DNA of 39,353 bases. Origin: Pedobacter sp. Lineage in GTDB: Bacteria > Bacteroidota > Bacteroidia > Sphingobacteriales > Sphingobacteriaceae. Position numbers and translations under genes: made by a program. Where the stretch lies: the NCBI GenBank assembly GCA_014378705.1, contig JACMND010000096.1:1-39353 (forward strand), in the 5' to 3' direction. The notes beneath the pieces were generated by a model, which saw only the letters and a list, made by a program, of their open reading frames with translations, was not told the DNA's origin and searched no databases. Below are positions 8,259 through 17,044 of this stretch, in pieces (the stretch's first letter is position 1; every line of letters begins with the position of its first letter).

Positions 8259-8915
8259 TTAAGCGGTTTTGTCCGAAGTTAAAATACCGTTCATGTTACT
8301 TTTAAAAGGGCTCTCAGATATTGATTTTGAGCTGGAATAATAGCATTGTAAAATGCTGTCCATAAGCAATGGGTTATGAGAAACTTCGTAAACTTTTTTC
8401 TGATTTCTTTTTTCAATCAAGCCTGCCAGGGGCTGTTCCACATTATTAAATACTGCAAAGGCCTGTCTAAGTTGTTCATCCCAAAACGGGTAAAAGTTTA
8501 AAAGATCATCTGGCAAAGCTTGTTTACGGCTGCTACCTGCTTCAGGGATACAATTAAAAGGTTCTGTAAGGTTCAGATAACCATAATCATCAGTTAATTC
8601 TTCACCGGCAATAATATCGCGTACAGCAATTTCAAAGTTGTATGCCGTAGAAATGCAATTAGAGAGGAAACTATGATTTACAAAACGAGAATGGTCCCAG
8701 CATAAAATAAAGTTACCAGCGTTGTCACGGTAAGAATACGTATCAACAATATTTTGAAACACAGGTTCAAGTTTATGAAGCCGTTTGGGAGTAAAAATTT
8801 GGTCTAAGGGATCTGCTGCCCAGGTTATGGTCCCTTTTGGTATAAAGTGAGTAGCTACTACTCCAAAACCAATCTGCGGGCTTATAAATTGAAGATTCGT
8901 ATTCGGATGAATCAT
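8259..8915 (-). CDS. SET-domain protein (probable protein-lysine methyltransferase)
   Basis: This cytoplasmic protein of 218 residues is built almost entirely of a SET domain. The GFGVVATHFIPKGTI opening strand is at about 16-30, NHSFLSNC at 80-87 (family form NHSxxPN) and GEELTDDYG at 104-112 (family form GEELTxDY). These make the pseudoknot that binds S-adenosylmethionine and the target lysine. A cysteine-rich post-SET region is not obvious; the CIPEAGSSRKQALPDD stretch near residue 122 takes its place. Bacterial stand-alone SET proteins have few proven targets. It follows glyQS in the same direction only in reading order: glyQS ends upstream of it at lower coordinates and both have separate promoters. 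Confidence 0.85.
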   Translation of the reverse strand: MIHPNTNLQFISPQIGFGVVATHFIPKGTITWAADPLDQIFTPKRLHKLEPVFQNIVDTYSYRDNAGNFILCWDHSRFVNHSFLSNCISTAYNFEIAVRDIIAGEELTDDYGYLNLTEPFNCIPEAGSSRKQALPDDLLNFYPFWDEQLRQAFAVFNNVEQPLAGLIEKRNQKKVYEVSHNPLLMDSILQCYYSSSKSISESPFKSNMNGILTSDKTA

Positions 8916-8960
8916 AGAATCATAAAATAATCAAGCGGTAGACAGTATAATGGTTAAACT

Positions 8961-8975
8961 ATCAAACTGTTTGAT
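8961..8975. repeat. Short palindrome between the SET gene and glyQS
   Basis: ATCAAACTGTTTGAT is a perfect 7+7 inverted repeat around one central base. It lies upstream of the SET gene start (8915) and downstream of nothing but the glyQS stop (8986). The one-base centre makes it more like a dimeric repressor site than a terminator stem. Confidence 0.4.
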
Positions 8976-8985
8976 TAAAGTTACA

Positions 8986-10464
8986 TTAAGAAAGCAGATT
9001 TTTCCAGCTTACAAGTTCTCCGATGATATTTTTAAGGTCTTTGGTTAAAACGCGTTCTTGTTTCATGCTGTCGCGATGGCGGATGGTTACCGTATCATCC
9101 TCTAAACTTTGATGGTCTACCGTGATACAAAAGGGGGTGCCAATTGCATCCTGACGGCGATAACGCTTGCCTATCGAATCCTTTTCATCATATTGCATAT
9201 TAAAATCGTACTTCAGTTTATCCATTATCTGCCTGGCTTTTTCTGGCAACCCATCTTTTTTAGTTAATGGCAAAACTGTTGCTTTGACAGGAGCCAAAGC
9301 CGGATGAAGGTGGAGTACTGTTCTGGAATCCTGCCTTTCGTCACTACTTAAGTCTTCTTCCTCGTAAGCGTTGCAAAGGGTTAATAAAAATAGGCGGTCT
9401 AAACCAATTGAAGTTTCAATAACATAAGGAATGTAGTTTCCGTAAGGTTTGCCTTCTTGGTTTAGGTCATTATCAAAATATTGCATTTTTTTACCGGAAA
9501 ATTTTTGATGCTGACTAAGATCAAAATCAGTACGGCTGTGTATTCCTTCTACTTCTTTAAATCCAAATGGGAATTCAAATTCAATATCTACGGCAGCATT
9601 TGCGTAATGCGCTAATTTGACATGATCATGAAAGCGGTATTTATTTTCAGGAGTTCCAATGGCCAGATGCCATTTTAAGCGGGTTTCTTTCCAGTGTTTA
9701 TACCATTCCATTTCTGTACCAGGTCGAACAAAAAACTGCATTTCCATTTGCTCAAATTCACGCATCCGCATAATAAATTGCCTTGCGATTACTTCGTTAC
9801 GGAAGGCCTTGCCAATTTGTGCAATGCCAAATGGAATCTTCATCCTGCCAGATTTCTGCACGTTCAGAAAGTTAACAAAAATACCCTGGGCGGTTTCAGG
9901 GCGCAAATAAACTTCGTCTGAACCTTCGGCCATTGCGCCCATCTGTGTGGAAAACATCAGGTTAAACTGCCGCACATCGGTCCAGTTGCGGGTGCCAGAA
10001 ACAGGGCAAACAATTTGATGTTCCTCAATTAAGTTTTTCAAAGCAGAAAGGTCATCCGCTGTCAAGGCTGCATCCATGGCTTGCTGTAAGATCTCAGCTT
10101 TCTCCTTTTTACCTTCAGATTCGTATTTCGCAATTTTATCCTCAATCAAATTATCAGCACGATATCGCTTCTTCGAATCTTTATTGTCAATCATTGGGTC
10201 GGCAAAACCATCTACATGGCCGCTGGCTTTCCAAATTTTGGGATGCATAAATATGGCCGAATCCAGCCCCACGATGTTTTCATTCATCTGCACCATGCTC
10301 TTCCACCAGTAGGTTTTTAAATTGTTTTTCAGCTCTGCGCCTAACTGGCCATAGTCATAAACAGCACTTAAACCGTCATAAATCTCGCTAGACGGAAATA
10401 CAAAACCGTATTCTTTGGCGTGGCCGATCACATTTTTAAAAAGCTCGTCGTTATTTTTACTCAT
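8986..10464 (-). CDS. glyQS: Glycine--tRNA ligase, single-chain (alpha2) type
   Basis: The 492-residue class II synthetase attaches glycine to tRNA-Gly in the cytoplasm. Visible signatures are RPETAQGIFVNF (about 187-198), motif 2 in GKAFRNEVIARQFIMRMREF, the DLSQHQKFSGKKM segment, and motif 3 in ETSIGLDRLFLLTL. The C-terminal anticodon-binding domain starts near LHPALAPVKATVLPL. This is the homodimeric form shared with archaea and eukaryotes and typical of Bacteroidota, not the alpha2-beta2 GlyQ/GlyS form. A TATCTTAG element (minus strand, 10479-10472), one base off the -7 consensus, lies just upstream of the ATG. Confidence 0.96.
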   Translation of the reverse strand: MSKNNDELFKNVIGHAKEYGFVFPSSEIYDGLSAVYDYGQLGAELKNNLKTYWWKSMVQMNENIVGLDSAIFMHPKIWKASGHVDGFADPMIDNKDSKKRYRADNLIEDKIAKYESEGKKEKAEILQQAMDAALTADDLSALKNLIEEHQIVCPVSGTRNWTDVRQFNLMFSTQMGAMAEGSDEVYLRPETAQGIFVNFLNVQKSGRMKIPFGIAQIGKAFRNEVIARQFIMRMREFEQMEMQFFVRPGTEMEWYKHWKETRLKWHLAIGTPENKYRFHDHVKLAHYANAAVDIEFEFPFGFKEVEGIHSRTDFDLSQHQKFSGKKMQYFDNDLNQEGKPYGNYIPYVIETSIGLDRLFLLTLCNAYEEEDLSSDERQDSRTVLHLHPALAPVKATVLPLTKKDGLPEKARQIMDKLKYDFNMQYDEKDSIGKRYRRQDAIGTPFCITVDHQSLEDDTVTIRHRDSMKQERVLTKDLKNIIGELVSWKNLLS

Positions 10465-10489
10465 AATGCCGCTAAGATAGGCTGATTTG

Positions 10490-10526
10490 AGAATAAGAAT
10501 TAAGAATTGAGAATTAATAGAATAAG
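10490..10526. repeat. Degenerate GAATTAA-type short tandem repeat
   Basis: The stretch between glyQS and the outer-membrane protein gene holds imperfect copies of GAATAA/GAATTAA/GAATTGA in tandem. It lies in the 276-bp intergenic interval 10465-10740, where I see no other structure apart from A+T-rich promoter-like DNA. Confidence 0.5.
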
Positions 10527-10740
10527 AGAGGTTTTAACTAGGAAGATTAATTTGCGAGTTGAGACCGTACAAGCCTTATATCAATTTAATTAAAACATAC
10601 TTTCATTCCCGTTTTCTCGTAGACAAAAAATATCTTAAAACTGGTTATTTATCTAAAAATTTATTCTGAAAACCATTTATTATCGCAGGTGTTAAAATGC
10701 CAGTGATTGGTCTTAAAGCCATTTTACAAGTTTAAAATCT

Positions 10741-11334
10741 ATGATTATGAAAAAGTTAACAGCTACTATTTTATTTGCGTGCTTTGTGATATTCGCAACT
10801 CATGCACAAACACAACGTGGTAACGTGATGTGGGGCGCCAGTGTAAGCAACATTGGTTTGGATCTGCAAAAGGGCAACACAGGTTTTAATTTTAACCTTA
10901 CTCCTAAAGTGGGTTATTTTATCGCTGATGATCTGGCTTTCGGGCCGGAGGTTAATATCGGGTTAAATACCAATTCTGGTTCCACCGCATTTAATTATGG
11001 TATCGGCGGGTTCGGGAGATACTTTTTAAGCAGCACGGCTGCATCAGATGTTGTAAGAGGATCACGCTTTTTTGTTGAAGGCAGTGCTGGTTTAACTGGT
11101 ACAAATGTAAAAGTGAAAGGATCTGTTTCCTCAAACACAAACGGTTTGGGAATCGGTTTTGGTCCGGGATTATCTTATTTTGTTACTGATAGAATTGCCT
11201 TGGAAGGGTTGTTGAAGTACAACCTCGGTGTTGGCTTTGGTAATTCAACTACTACTAATCGTTTAAACCTGGGCATAGGTTTTCAAATTTACCTGCCTGG
11301 CAGACAGCTGAGGGACCGATTAACCGAGAAATAA
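10741..11334 (+). CDS. Outer-membrane beta-barrel protein
   Basis: The 197-residue protein has a signal peptide (MKKLTATILFACFVIFATHA, cleavage before QTQRG). It is followed by alternating glycine- and aromatic-rich strands such as LTPKVGYFIADDLAFGPEVNIGL and GIGGFGRYFL, which is the pattern of a small eight-stranded outer-membrane barrel. The function is unknown; such proteins are abundant in Bacteroidota surfaces. Two in-frame ATGs compete (10741 and 10747). The second gives the classic MKK start, and there is no ribosome-binding site to decide. A strong terminator follows, so it is monocistronic. Confidence 0.82.
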   Translation: MIMKKLTATILFACFVIFATHAQTQRGNVMWGASVSNIGLDLQKGNTGFNFNLTPKVGYFIADDLAFGPEVNIGLNTNSGSTAFNYGIGGFGRYFLSSTAASDVVRGSRFFVEGSAGLTGTNVKVKGSVSSNTNGLGIGFGPGLSYFVTDRIALEGLLKYNLGVGFGNSTTTNRLNLGIGFQIYLPGRQLRDRLTEK

Positions 11335-11380
11335 CAAGGTAAAGTTTCTACTTTCAGTTTCCAATAAATTGATAACTTAG

Positions 11381-11413
11381 AAGCGGTTTAACATCATGTT
11401 GAACCGCTTTTTT
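11381..11413 (+). terminator. Terminator after the outer-membrane barrel gene
   Basis: A long stem (arms 11381-11394 and 11396-11409, with the AAGCGGTT/AACCGCTT base) runs into TTTTTT. It separates the barrel gene from gldA. Confidence 0.85.
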
Positions 11414-11445
11414 GTGTTTATAGAAATAGAACGGTTTATTTGTAA

Positions 11446-12171
11446 ATGAGCATTGTAGTTAGCAACATCAGTAAAACGTATGGCCGGCAGAATGCGGTTG
11501 ATCAAATTAGTTTCACTGCTCAACCTGGGTGTATTTTGGGTTTTTTAGGCCCCAACGGTGCCGGAAAATCCACCACCATGAAAATTCTTACTTGTTTTAT
11601 TCCTCCATCTTCCGGAAAAGCCAGTATTTGCGGATACGATGTAGTCACTCAGTCACTGGAGGTAAGAAAAAATATCGGTTATCTGCCCGAACACAATCCG
11701 CTTTATACCGATATGTATGTAAAAGAAGCATTGGGTTTCATGGCTGACGTATATCAAATTCCCAATAAAAGTAAACGTATTGCAGAAGTAATTGAACTCG
11801 CCGGGTTAGGCCTGGAGCAGCGAAAAAAAATCAGTACGCTGTCCAAAGGATACCGCCAGAGGGTAGGCCTTGCACAGGCCATTATTCACAATCCACCGGT
11901 TTTAATTTTGGACGAACCTACCTCGGGTCTTGATCCCAACCAGATTATCGGCATACGCAACCTGATTAAGGAACTGGGAAAAACAAAGACGGTTATACTT
12001 TCAACACACATTATGCAGGAAGTAGAGGCGATTTGCCATCAAATTGTGATAATTAATCAAGGTAAGCTGGTGGCAGATGATTCAATAGAAGGGCTAAAAA
12101 ACAGTCATCCCGCAAAAACTCTGGAAGAAATCTTCATCTACCTTACCAATGCCGTTTTACAAAATGATTAA
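11446..12171 (+). CDS. gldA: ABC transporter ATPase GldA
   Basis: A 241-residue ABC ATPase. The Walker A motif is GPNGAGKSTT (about residues 35-44), the signature region is TLSKGYRQRVGLAQA, Walker B is VLILDEPTSGLDPNQ, and the switch histidine is in STHIM. Together with the permease and the GldG-like protein that follow it matches GldA-GldF-GldG, an ABC system required for gliding in Flavobacterium johnsoniae and kept by many non-gliding Bacteroidota, whose substrate is not known. A TTTATTTG element (11435-11442, one base off the -7 consensus) ends only three bases before the ATG, so the message could be nearly leaderless. Confidence 0.88.
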   Translation: MSIVVSNISKTYGRQNAVDQISFTAQPGCILGFLGPNGAGKSTTMKILTCFIPPSSGKASICGYDVVTQSLEVRKNIGYLPEHNPLYTDMYVKEALGFMADVYQIPNKSKRIAEVIELAGLGLEQRKKISTLSKGYRQRVGLAQAIIHNPPVLILDEPTSGLDPNQIIGIRNLIKELGKTKTVILSTHIMQEVEAICHQIVIINQGKLVADDSIEGLKNSHPAKTLEEIFIYLTNAVLQND

Positions 12172-12182
12172 AATCCGGTTTG

Positions 12183-12920
12183 ATGTATAACGTGCTTACC
12201 GTATTTGCTAAAGATTTTTCAGACTATTTTAATTCTCTGGTGGCCTACATTACCATCGGTGTATTTCTAGTTGTTACCGGTCTTTTTCTTTGGATTTTTC
12301 CTGATTCAAGCATCTTTGAATATGGTTACGCCGGTCTCGAAAGTCTGTTCAATATCGCACCTTATATATTTATGTTTCTAATACCGGCTATAACCATGCG
12401 CTCCTTAGCCGAAGAACACAAGGAAGGAACTTTTGAATTGCTGGCAACGCGCCCGCTTACAGACTGGCAAATTGTTTTTGGAAAATACTTCGCGTCACTG
12501 TTAATTATCATTTTAGCCCTGTTGCCTACGGTTATATATTATGTTACCATTTATCAGTTAGGCGTTACAAAAGGCAACGTAGATTCGGGAGCTGTAATTG
12601 GGTCATATATCGGTTTAATATTATTGGGAGCTGGCTTTACAGCAATAGGTATTTTTGCCTCAGCAATCAGCAAAAATCAGATTATCGCATTTATCATCGC
12701 TGTGTTTTTGTGTTTTATCGCTTTTAGCGGATTGGATTCAATCAGTCAAGTGCTGTCTCTTCAAAACTACGATACGATCATTACTTCTTTTGGGATAAAC
12801 CAGCATTACCAATCGATTAGCCGGGGTGTTTTAGATACCCGCGACCTAATCTATTTTATAAGTTTTACAGCGCTTTTCCTGCTAATCACAAAAACAAAAT
12901 TGGGAAGTAGAAAATGGTAA
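12183..12920 (+). CDS. gldF: ABC transporter permease GldF
   Basis: The 245-residue integral membrane protein has about six hydrophobic segments and the ABC-2 type permease layout. A conserved FLIPAITMRSLAEEHKEGTFE segment (about 65-86) is followed by LLATRPLTDWQIVFGKY, the motif shared by GldF and other ABC-2 exporters. It forms the inner-membrane channel for the GldA ATPase. The frame begins one codon earlier at a TTG, but the ATG at 12183 is preferred. It follows gldA by 11 bases and its end overlaps gldG, so the three are one operon. Confidence 0.88.
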   Translation: MYNVLTVFAKDFSDYFNSLVAYITIGVFLVVTGLFLWIFPDSSIFEYGYAGLESLFNIAPYIFMFLIPAITMRSLAEEHKEGTFELLATRPLTDWQIVFGKYFASLLIIILALLPTVIYYVTIYQLGVTKGNVDSGAVIGSYIGLILLGAGFTAIGIFASAISKNQIIAFIIAVFLCFIAFSGLDSISQVLSLQNYDTIITSFGINQHYQSISRGVLDTRDLIYFISFTALFLLITKTKLGSRKW

Positions 12921-14605
12921 ATCGCAAAAAGGATCTGATTTACCTTTTCAGTTTCCTGGGATTTTTAATCTTGTTAAACATCCTTTCTTCTTTTTTATTT
13001 ACAAGGCTTGATTTTACAAGTGAAAAACGGTACACCTTATCTCCCATTACTAAAGATATTTTGGGGAAACTTGAAGACAATATTCAAATAACGGTTTACC
13101 TGGAAGGCGATTTCCCCGCCAGCTTTAAGCGGCTTAGAAATGCTACCCGCGATATTTTAGCTGATTTTAAAGCGTATTCAAACGGTAATTTAAGTTTCAA
13201 TTTTGTGAACCCCTCATCAGGGGATTTAAAAACCCGTGAAGTAACATTTCAACAGCTTGCTGGAAAAGGAATTGAGGCTACTAATCTGAGTGTGAAAACT
13301 GAAGAGGGGATGAGCCAGAAAACTATTTTCCCTGCTGCTTTAATTACTTACAAAGGAAAACAGATTGCAGTAAATTTATTGCAGACCCGCACCGGCGCTT
13401 CACCTGAAGAGATTTTAAATAATTCTGTACAAAATTTGGAGTACGCGTTTTTAAGTGCGGTAAAAAAAGTAAGTACCGGCGGTAAGCCCCGGATCGGATT
13501 TACCGAAGGGCATGGCGAGTTGTCAGATCTGCAACTTAACGATGCGATGAAATCACTGGAAGATGGATACGAAGTTGGGCGGGTAAATCTAAGCGTAATC
13601 CCGCTGGAAGGAATAGAAAAGCTATCTGTGTTGATTATCCCCAAACCAAACACCGCTTTTACGGAGGCCGAAAAATTTAAAATTGATTATTTTGTGATAC
13701 GTGGTGGCCGCATTTTGTGGGCTATTGATCAGGTAAATGCTGAACTGGATAGTTTGAGAGGTGCCGGCGGACAGCTTGCTTTCCCTAAGAAACTTAATTT
13801 AGATGATATTCTTTTCAAATACGGGGTGCGGATAAATTACAACCTGGTGGCTGATATGAATTGTGCCCAAATTCCGGTAAGCGTGGGCAATGTTGGGGGG
13901 CAAAGCCAGGTTCAGCTTTTGCCCTGGTTGTTTTACCCTATTTTTGTGGCAACCTCTTCGCATCCGATAGTTAAAAACCTGGATGGGTTAAGGAGCGAAT
14001 TCGCCGGTACGATAGACACAATCCCTGTAAAAGGAATAAGCAAAAAAGTACTTTTTTCAACATCTCCATTTAACCGTACGCTTGAAACCCCCACTATGCT
14101 TTCCCTGCAAATGGTTGAGCAGGAGCCTGATCCAAAGTCTTTTAAAAATATTCCGAAACCTGTAGCCGTTTTATTGGAAGGAAAGTTTACGTCTAGTTTT
14201 AAAAACAGGCCTGTTCCTACAGGGATAAATGCGGAAGTGAAAGTTATAGAGAACGCAAAGTTTAGTAAAATGATTGTTTTCGCGGATGGTGATATCTTAA
14301 AAAACCAGGTTAACAATGCTGATGGTTCACCGTTTCCGCTTGGCTACGACCGTTATTCGCAGCAGCAATATGGCAATAAATCCTTTTTGCTAAATGCTGC
14401 TGATTACCTTACCGATGACTCAGGAATTATCCAGCTCCGTAATAAAGAAATTAAGATCAGGTTACTGGATCGTGCCCGGATTCGCACAGAAAAAACCTTT
14501 TGGCAATTTATAAATATTGCTTTGCCGTTAATTTTGCTGACTTTATTTGGTTTCTCGAGACACTTTTATAGGTTGAGAAAGTACGCCCGCCAAGATCAAT
14601 TTTAA
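12914..14605 (+). CDS. gldG: GldG-like auxiliary component of the ABC transporter
   Basis: The 563-residue protein has one membrane segment near the N-terminus (about 9-30) and one near the C-terminus (about 530-550, IALPLILLTLFGFSRHFYRLRK). The large loop between them is expected in the periplasm. The loop carries the ITVYLEGDFPASFKRLRNATRDIL and GFTEGHGELSD segments typical of the GldG / DUF4350-like family. It works with GldA and GldF; the role in transport is unclear. Its ATG lies within the last codons of gldF (7-base overlap), which indicates translational coupling. Confidence 0.88.
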   Translation: MVNRKKDLIYLFSFLGFLILLNILSSFLFTRLDFTSEKRYTLSPITKDILGKLEDNIQITVYLEGDFPASFKRLRNATRDILADFKAYSNGNLSFNFVNPSSGDLKTREVTFQQLAGKGIEATNLSVKTEEGMSQKTIFPAALITYKGKQIAVNLLQTRTGASPEEILNNSVQNLEYAFLSAVKKVSTGGKPRIGFTEGHGELSDLQLNDAMKSLEDGYEVGRVNLSVIPLEGIEKLSVLIIPKPNTAFTEAEKFKIDYFVIRGGRILWAIDQVNAELDSLRGAGGQLAFPKKLNLDDILFKYGVRINYNLVADMNCAQIPVSVGNVGGQSQVQLLPWLFYPIFVATSSHPIVKNLDGLRSEFAGTIDTIPVKGISKKVLFSTSPFNRTLETPTMLSLQMVEQEPDPKSFKNIPKPVAVLLEGKFTSSFKNRPVPTGINAEVKVIENAKFSKMIVFADGDILKNQVNNADGSPFPLGYDRYSQQQYGNKSFLLNAADYLTDDSGIIQLRNKEIKIRLLDRARIRTEKTFWQFINIALPLILLTLFGFSRHFYRLRKYARQDQF

Positions 14606-14644
14606 ATTCTAACCAGGTTTAAACCTGTAACTACGAGAATAATT

Positions 14645-15388
14645 GTGAATAATGAATTAAGACCTTTTTGGGGCAAGTTTTTTAGTCTTAATTGGAAGCT
14701 GGGGCTTTTTTTAATTCTCGTCGTTTGTATTACAAGATTTATCTTGGTTTTAAATGCAAATTCTTCCGGAACCTATGGTTTAATAGGTCTTGTAATGATT
14801 ATTTCTGCAATTTTACCATTTGTATTCCTTAGCAAAAAAGGCCAGAAAGACATAGGAATAAAGAAAACTCAAAAATATAAATGGCTTCTAATTGCTTTTA
14901 TTTCAGGATTAATTGTGAGTTTTCTTCTCTACCTTTTAGGAGACGGTTTATATGGAAACTCCTACCAAAATTGGTATTATTATATTGGAAAGTCATACAA
15001 GATACCGAACGACATAAAAGCTAACGATAAAGCCATTTTATTCAGTATTATGACACTTTCGGGAATCACTTTTAGCCCAATTGGTGAAGAATTGTTTTTT
15101 AGAGGGATTGTACATTCATGTTTTGAAAAATCAATAGGAACTATTAAAGCATCCATCGTAGAAAGCTCCGCATTTGCATTGACTCACATATCACATTTCG
15201 GTTTGGTATTTGTCAATAATGAGTGGACTTTATTTCAGGGACCAACTTTAATTTGGGTATCCAGTATGTTCTTGATAAGCATCCTATTCCTGGTTTTTAA
15301 GAAATATTCAGGGTCTATTTTAGGAGCTATAATCTGCCATTCAGCATTTAATCTAGGAATGATCTATTGTATATTCTATTTGATTTGA
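14645..15388 (+). CDS. CPBP-family intramembrane protease-like protein
   Basis: The 247-residue protein has about seven hydrophobic segments and the three CPBP (Rce1/Abi) motifs: EELFFRG with E148, E149 and R153; FALTHISHFG with H181; and CHSAFNLG with H232. These residues form the intramembrane glutamate-protease site. Bacterial members have been linked to bacteriocin immunity and to prenyl-protein or peptide processing; this one has no neighbours that point to a substrate. The start is GTG, with no ATG nearby. It looks more A+T-rich than its neighbours and sits between gldG and dnaN, so it may be a later insertion. Confidence 0.85.
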   Translation: MNNELRPFWGKFFSLNWKLGLFLILVVCITRFILVLNANSSGTYGLIGLVMIISAILPFVFLSKKGQKDIGIKKTQKYKWLLIAFISGLIVSFLLYLLGDGLYGNSYQNWYYYIGKSYKIPNDIKANDKAILFSIMTLSGITFSPIGEELFFRGIVHSCFEKSIGTIKASIVESSAFALTHISHFGLVFVNNEWTLFQGPTLIWVSSMFLISILFLVFKKYSGSILGAIICHSAFNLGMIYCIFYLI

Positions 15389-15784
15389 TGTAATAATAGA
15401 TATTAGAAATGTCCTATCCCTCAACAATCTTTTAATCACTAATGACCCAAAACGCCTGGTGAGGAAGGGGTTGTCGCAGAAATCCTTTAGTGTGAAATGA
15501 ATAAAAGATTAAGGCGTAAAACTTAGTCGGCAGGGACACGCCCAAAAATTGTCTATTAATAACTAGCATTTTTTTAAGTTTTGAAACATAAAAAAATACC
15601 TGATAAAGCTTATAATTTTGTAGACTTTGGAGTAATTAACATCGCTCTATTTATGTTAGTATCTTCTTTAGCAGGATCAGCCAGTAATTTATATTTTTGA
15701 CCTTAGGTCGAACTTATCGAAACGTTTTCACCAGTTGTTTCCTGCTTGTACCACCTAAATTTAATTAACCAGATCGTTTAGAAT
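15389..15784. other. 396-bp gene-free stretch before dnaN
   Basis: The first half (to about 15560) contains no open frame of note but holds two nested inverted repeats: AATCTTTTA at 15426-15434 with TAAAAGATT at 15502-15510, and ACGCCT at 15452-15457 with AGGCGT at 15512-15517. It might be a structured or decayed element. The second half looks like the dnaN promoter region, with two -7 type elements (15613-15620 and 15692-15699) and a palindrome at 15699-15709. Confidence 0.5.
15613..15709 (+). promoter_or_regulatory. Two candidate dnaN promoters and a palindromic site
   Basis: TAATTTTG (15613-15620) and TATTTTTG (15692-15699) both match the -7 consensus TAnnTTTG, though neither has a convincing TTG at the right distance. 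GACCTTAGGTC (15699-15709), an 11-bp palindrome apart from its central base, begins at the last base of the second element and would cover its transcription start, as an operator would. Confidence 0.45.
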
Positions 15785-16909
15785 ATGAGATTTATTGTTT
15801 CAACTTCCCTATTGTTAAAACAGTTGCAGGCGGTTAACGGCGCTTCAAGCAGCAGTACGGTTTTGCCAATCCTTGAGAATTTTCTTTTTGAAATTAAGGA
15901 TGGGATTTTAACTATTTCTGCTACCGACCTGCAAACAAGTATGACTACCAATATGCTGGTTGAGTCTAAAGAAGACGGTAAAGTGGCTATTCCTTCTAAA
16001 ATTTTATTAGAAACCTTAAAAACCCTTCCAGACCAACCTATTTCTTTTTCGATTGATGATTCTACTTTTTCTATTGAGATTAGTGCTGGCGACGGAAAGT
16101 ATAAATTAAGTGGAGAGAACGGGGAAGATTTTCCAAAAATACCTGTTGTAGAAAACGCATCTTCTGTAATAATGCAGGCATCGGTTTTGTCTGAGGCGAT
16201 TAGTAAAACATTGTTTGCTGTAAGTAATGATGAATTGCGGCCGGCCATGACCGGAGTTTTCTGCCAACTCAGTCCAGAGCACATTACTTTTGTTGCTACG
16301 GATGCCCACAAATTGGTTCGTTATCGCCGCAAGGATGCGAAATCTGATTCTGCAACAACTTTTATCCTGCCAAAAAAAGCATTAACCTTATTAAAATCTT
16401 CTCTTCCAATTGATGAGACAAATGTTTCTGTAGAATACAACAGCACCAGCGCATTTTTCCGTTTTGGAAACATCAACCTGATCTGCCGTTTAATAGACGA
16501 ACGCTACCCGGATTATGAAGCCGTAATTCCTCAAAACAATCCCAATAAGTTAATCATAGACCGGAGCTTATTTCTCAACTGCCTACGGCGTGTCGTTATT
16601 TTCGCAAACAAAACCACCCATCAGGTACGGTTAAAGATTGCGGGCAGTGAGTTAAATATTTCATCCGAAGATATTGATTTCGCTAATGAAGCTCATGAGC
16701 GGTTAACTTGCCAGTACGAAGGAGAAGATATGGAAATAGGTTTTAATGCCAGGTTTTTAATTGAGATGCTTAATAATTTAGGTGGTGAAGAGGTTTTGCT
16801 TGAAATGAGCACACCCAACAGAGCAGGGCTTTTGATGCCTCAAACTCATGATGAGCAGGAAGAAGTATTGATGCTGGTAATGCCGGTTATGCTTAATTCT
16901 TACACATAA
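15785..16909 (+). CDS. dnaN: DNA polymerase III beta subunit (sliding clamp)
   Basis: The 374-residue clamp has three repeated domains. It begins MRFIVSTSLLLKQLQAVNGA, includes the domain-2 segment ELRPAMTGVFCQLSPEHITFVATDAHKLVRYRR and the domain-3 IDERYPDYEAVIPQNN segment, and ends in the usual VLMLVMPVMLNSYT. The dimer encircles DNA and tethers the replicative polymerase and many repair proteins. It is not next to dnaA here, so this is not the classical dnaA-dnaN origin region. The leader is long (75 or more bases from either candidate promoter). Confidence 0.97.
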   Translation: MRFIVSTSLLLKQLQAVNGASSSSTVLPILENFLFEIKDGILTISATDLQTSMTTNMLVESKEDGKVAIPSKILLETLKTLPDQPISFSIDDSTFSIEISAGDGKYKLSGENGEDFPKIPVVENASSVIMQASVLSEAISKTLFAVSNDELRPAMTGVFCQLSPEHITFVATDAHKLVRYRRKDAKSDSATTFILPKKALTLLKSSLPIDETNVSVEYNSTSAFFRFGNINLICRLIDERYPDYEAVIPQNNPNKLIIDRSLFLNCLRRVVIFANKTTHQVRLKIAGSELNISSEDIDFANEAHERLTCQYEGEDMEIGFNARFLIEMLNNLGGEEVLLEMSTPNRAGLLMPQTHDEQEEVLMLVMPVMLNSYT

Positions 16910-16940
16910 AATACTATTTAAAACTTTAAAGTGTTTATAT

Positions 16941-16968
16941 AATTCCGGTCAGTATGGCTGGAATTTTT
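16941..16968 (+). terminator. Terminator after dnaN
   Basis: A 10-bp stem (16941-16950 with 16956-16965, two G-U pairs) with a 5-base loop runs into a T tract. Confidence 0.7.
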
Positions 16969-16975
16969 ACTTTTG
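16968..16975 (+). promoter_or_regulatory. -7 element of the DedA gene
   Basis: TACTTTTG fits TAnnTTTG exactly and begins right at the dnaN terminator. No clear TTG lies upstream at 17-20 bp. The leader to the GTG at 17045 would be about 63 nt. Confidence 0.5.
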
Positions 16976-17044
16976 CACCAGTTAAGATGATGTGGTGTGA
17001 ATTTGGTAGAGCCGGTTTCTTAATGATCATTTAACCTGAAATTT

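Noticed and set aside
10465-10740. Possible riboswitch or structured leader upstream of the outer-membrane barrel gene
   Set aside because: The region is A+T-rich with only degenerate GAATTAA repeats and no convincing stem-loop architecture.
11446-14605. gldAFG as proof of a gliding organism
   Set aside because: These genes occur in many non-gliding Bacteroidota, and no other gliding or type IX secretion genes are in the window.
15785-16909. dnaN as a marker of the replication origin
   Set aside because: There is no dnaA, no cluster of DnaA boxes noticed nearby, and the neighbours are gld and DedA genes.
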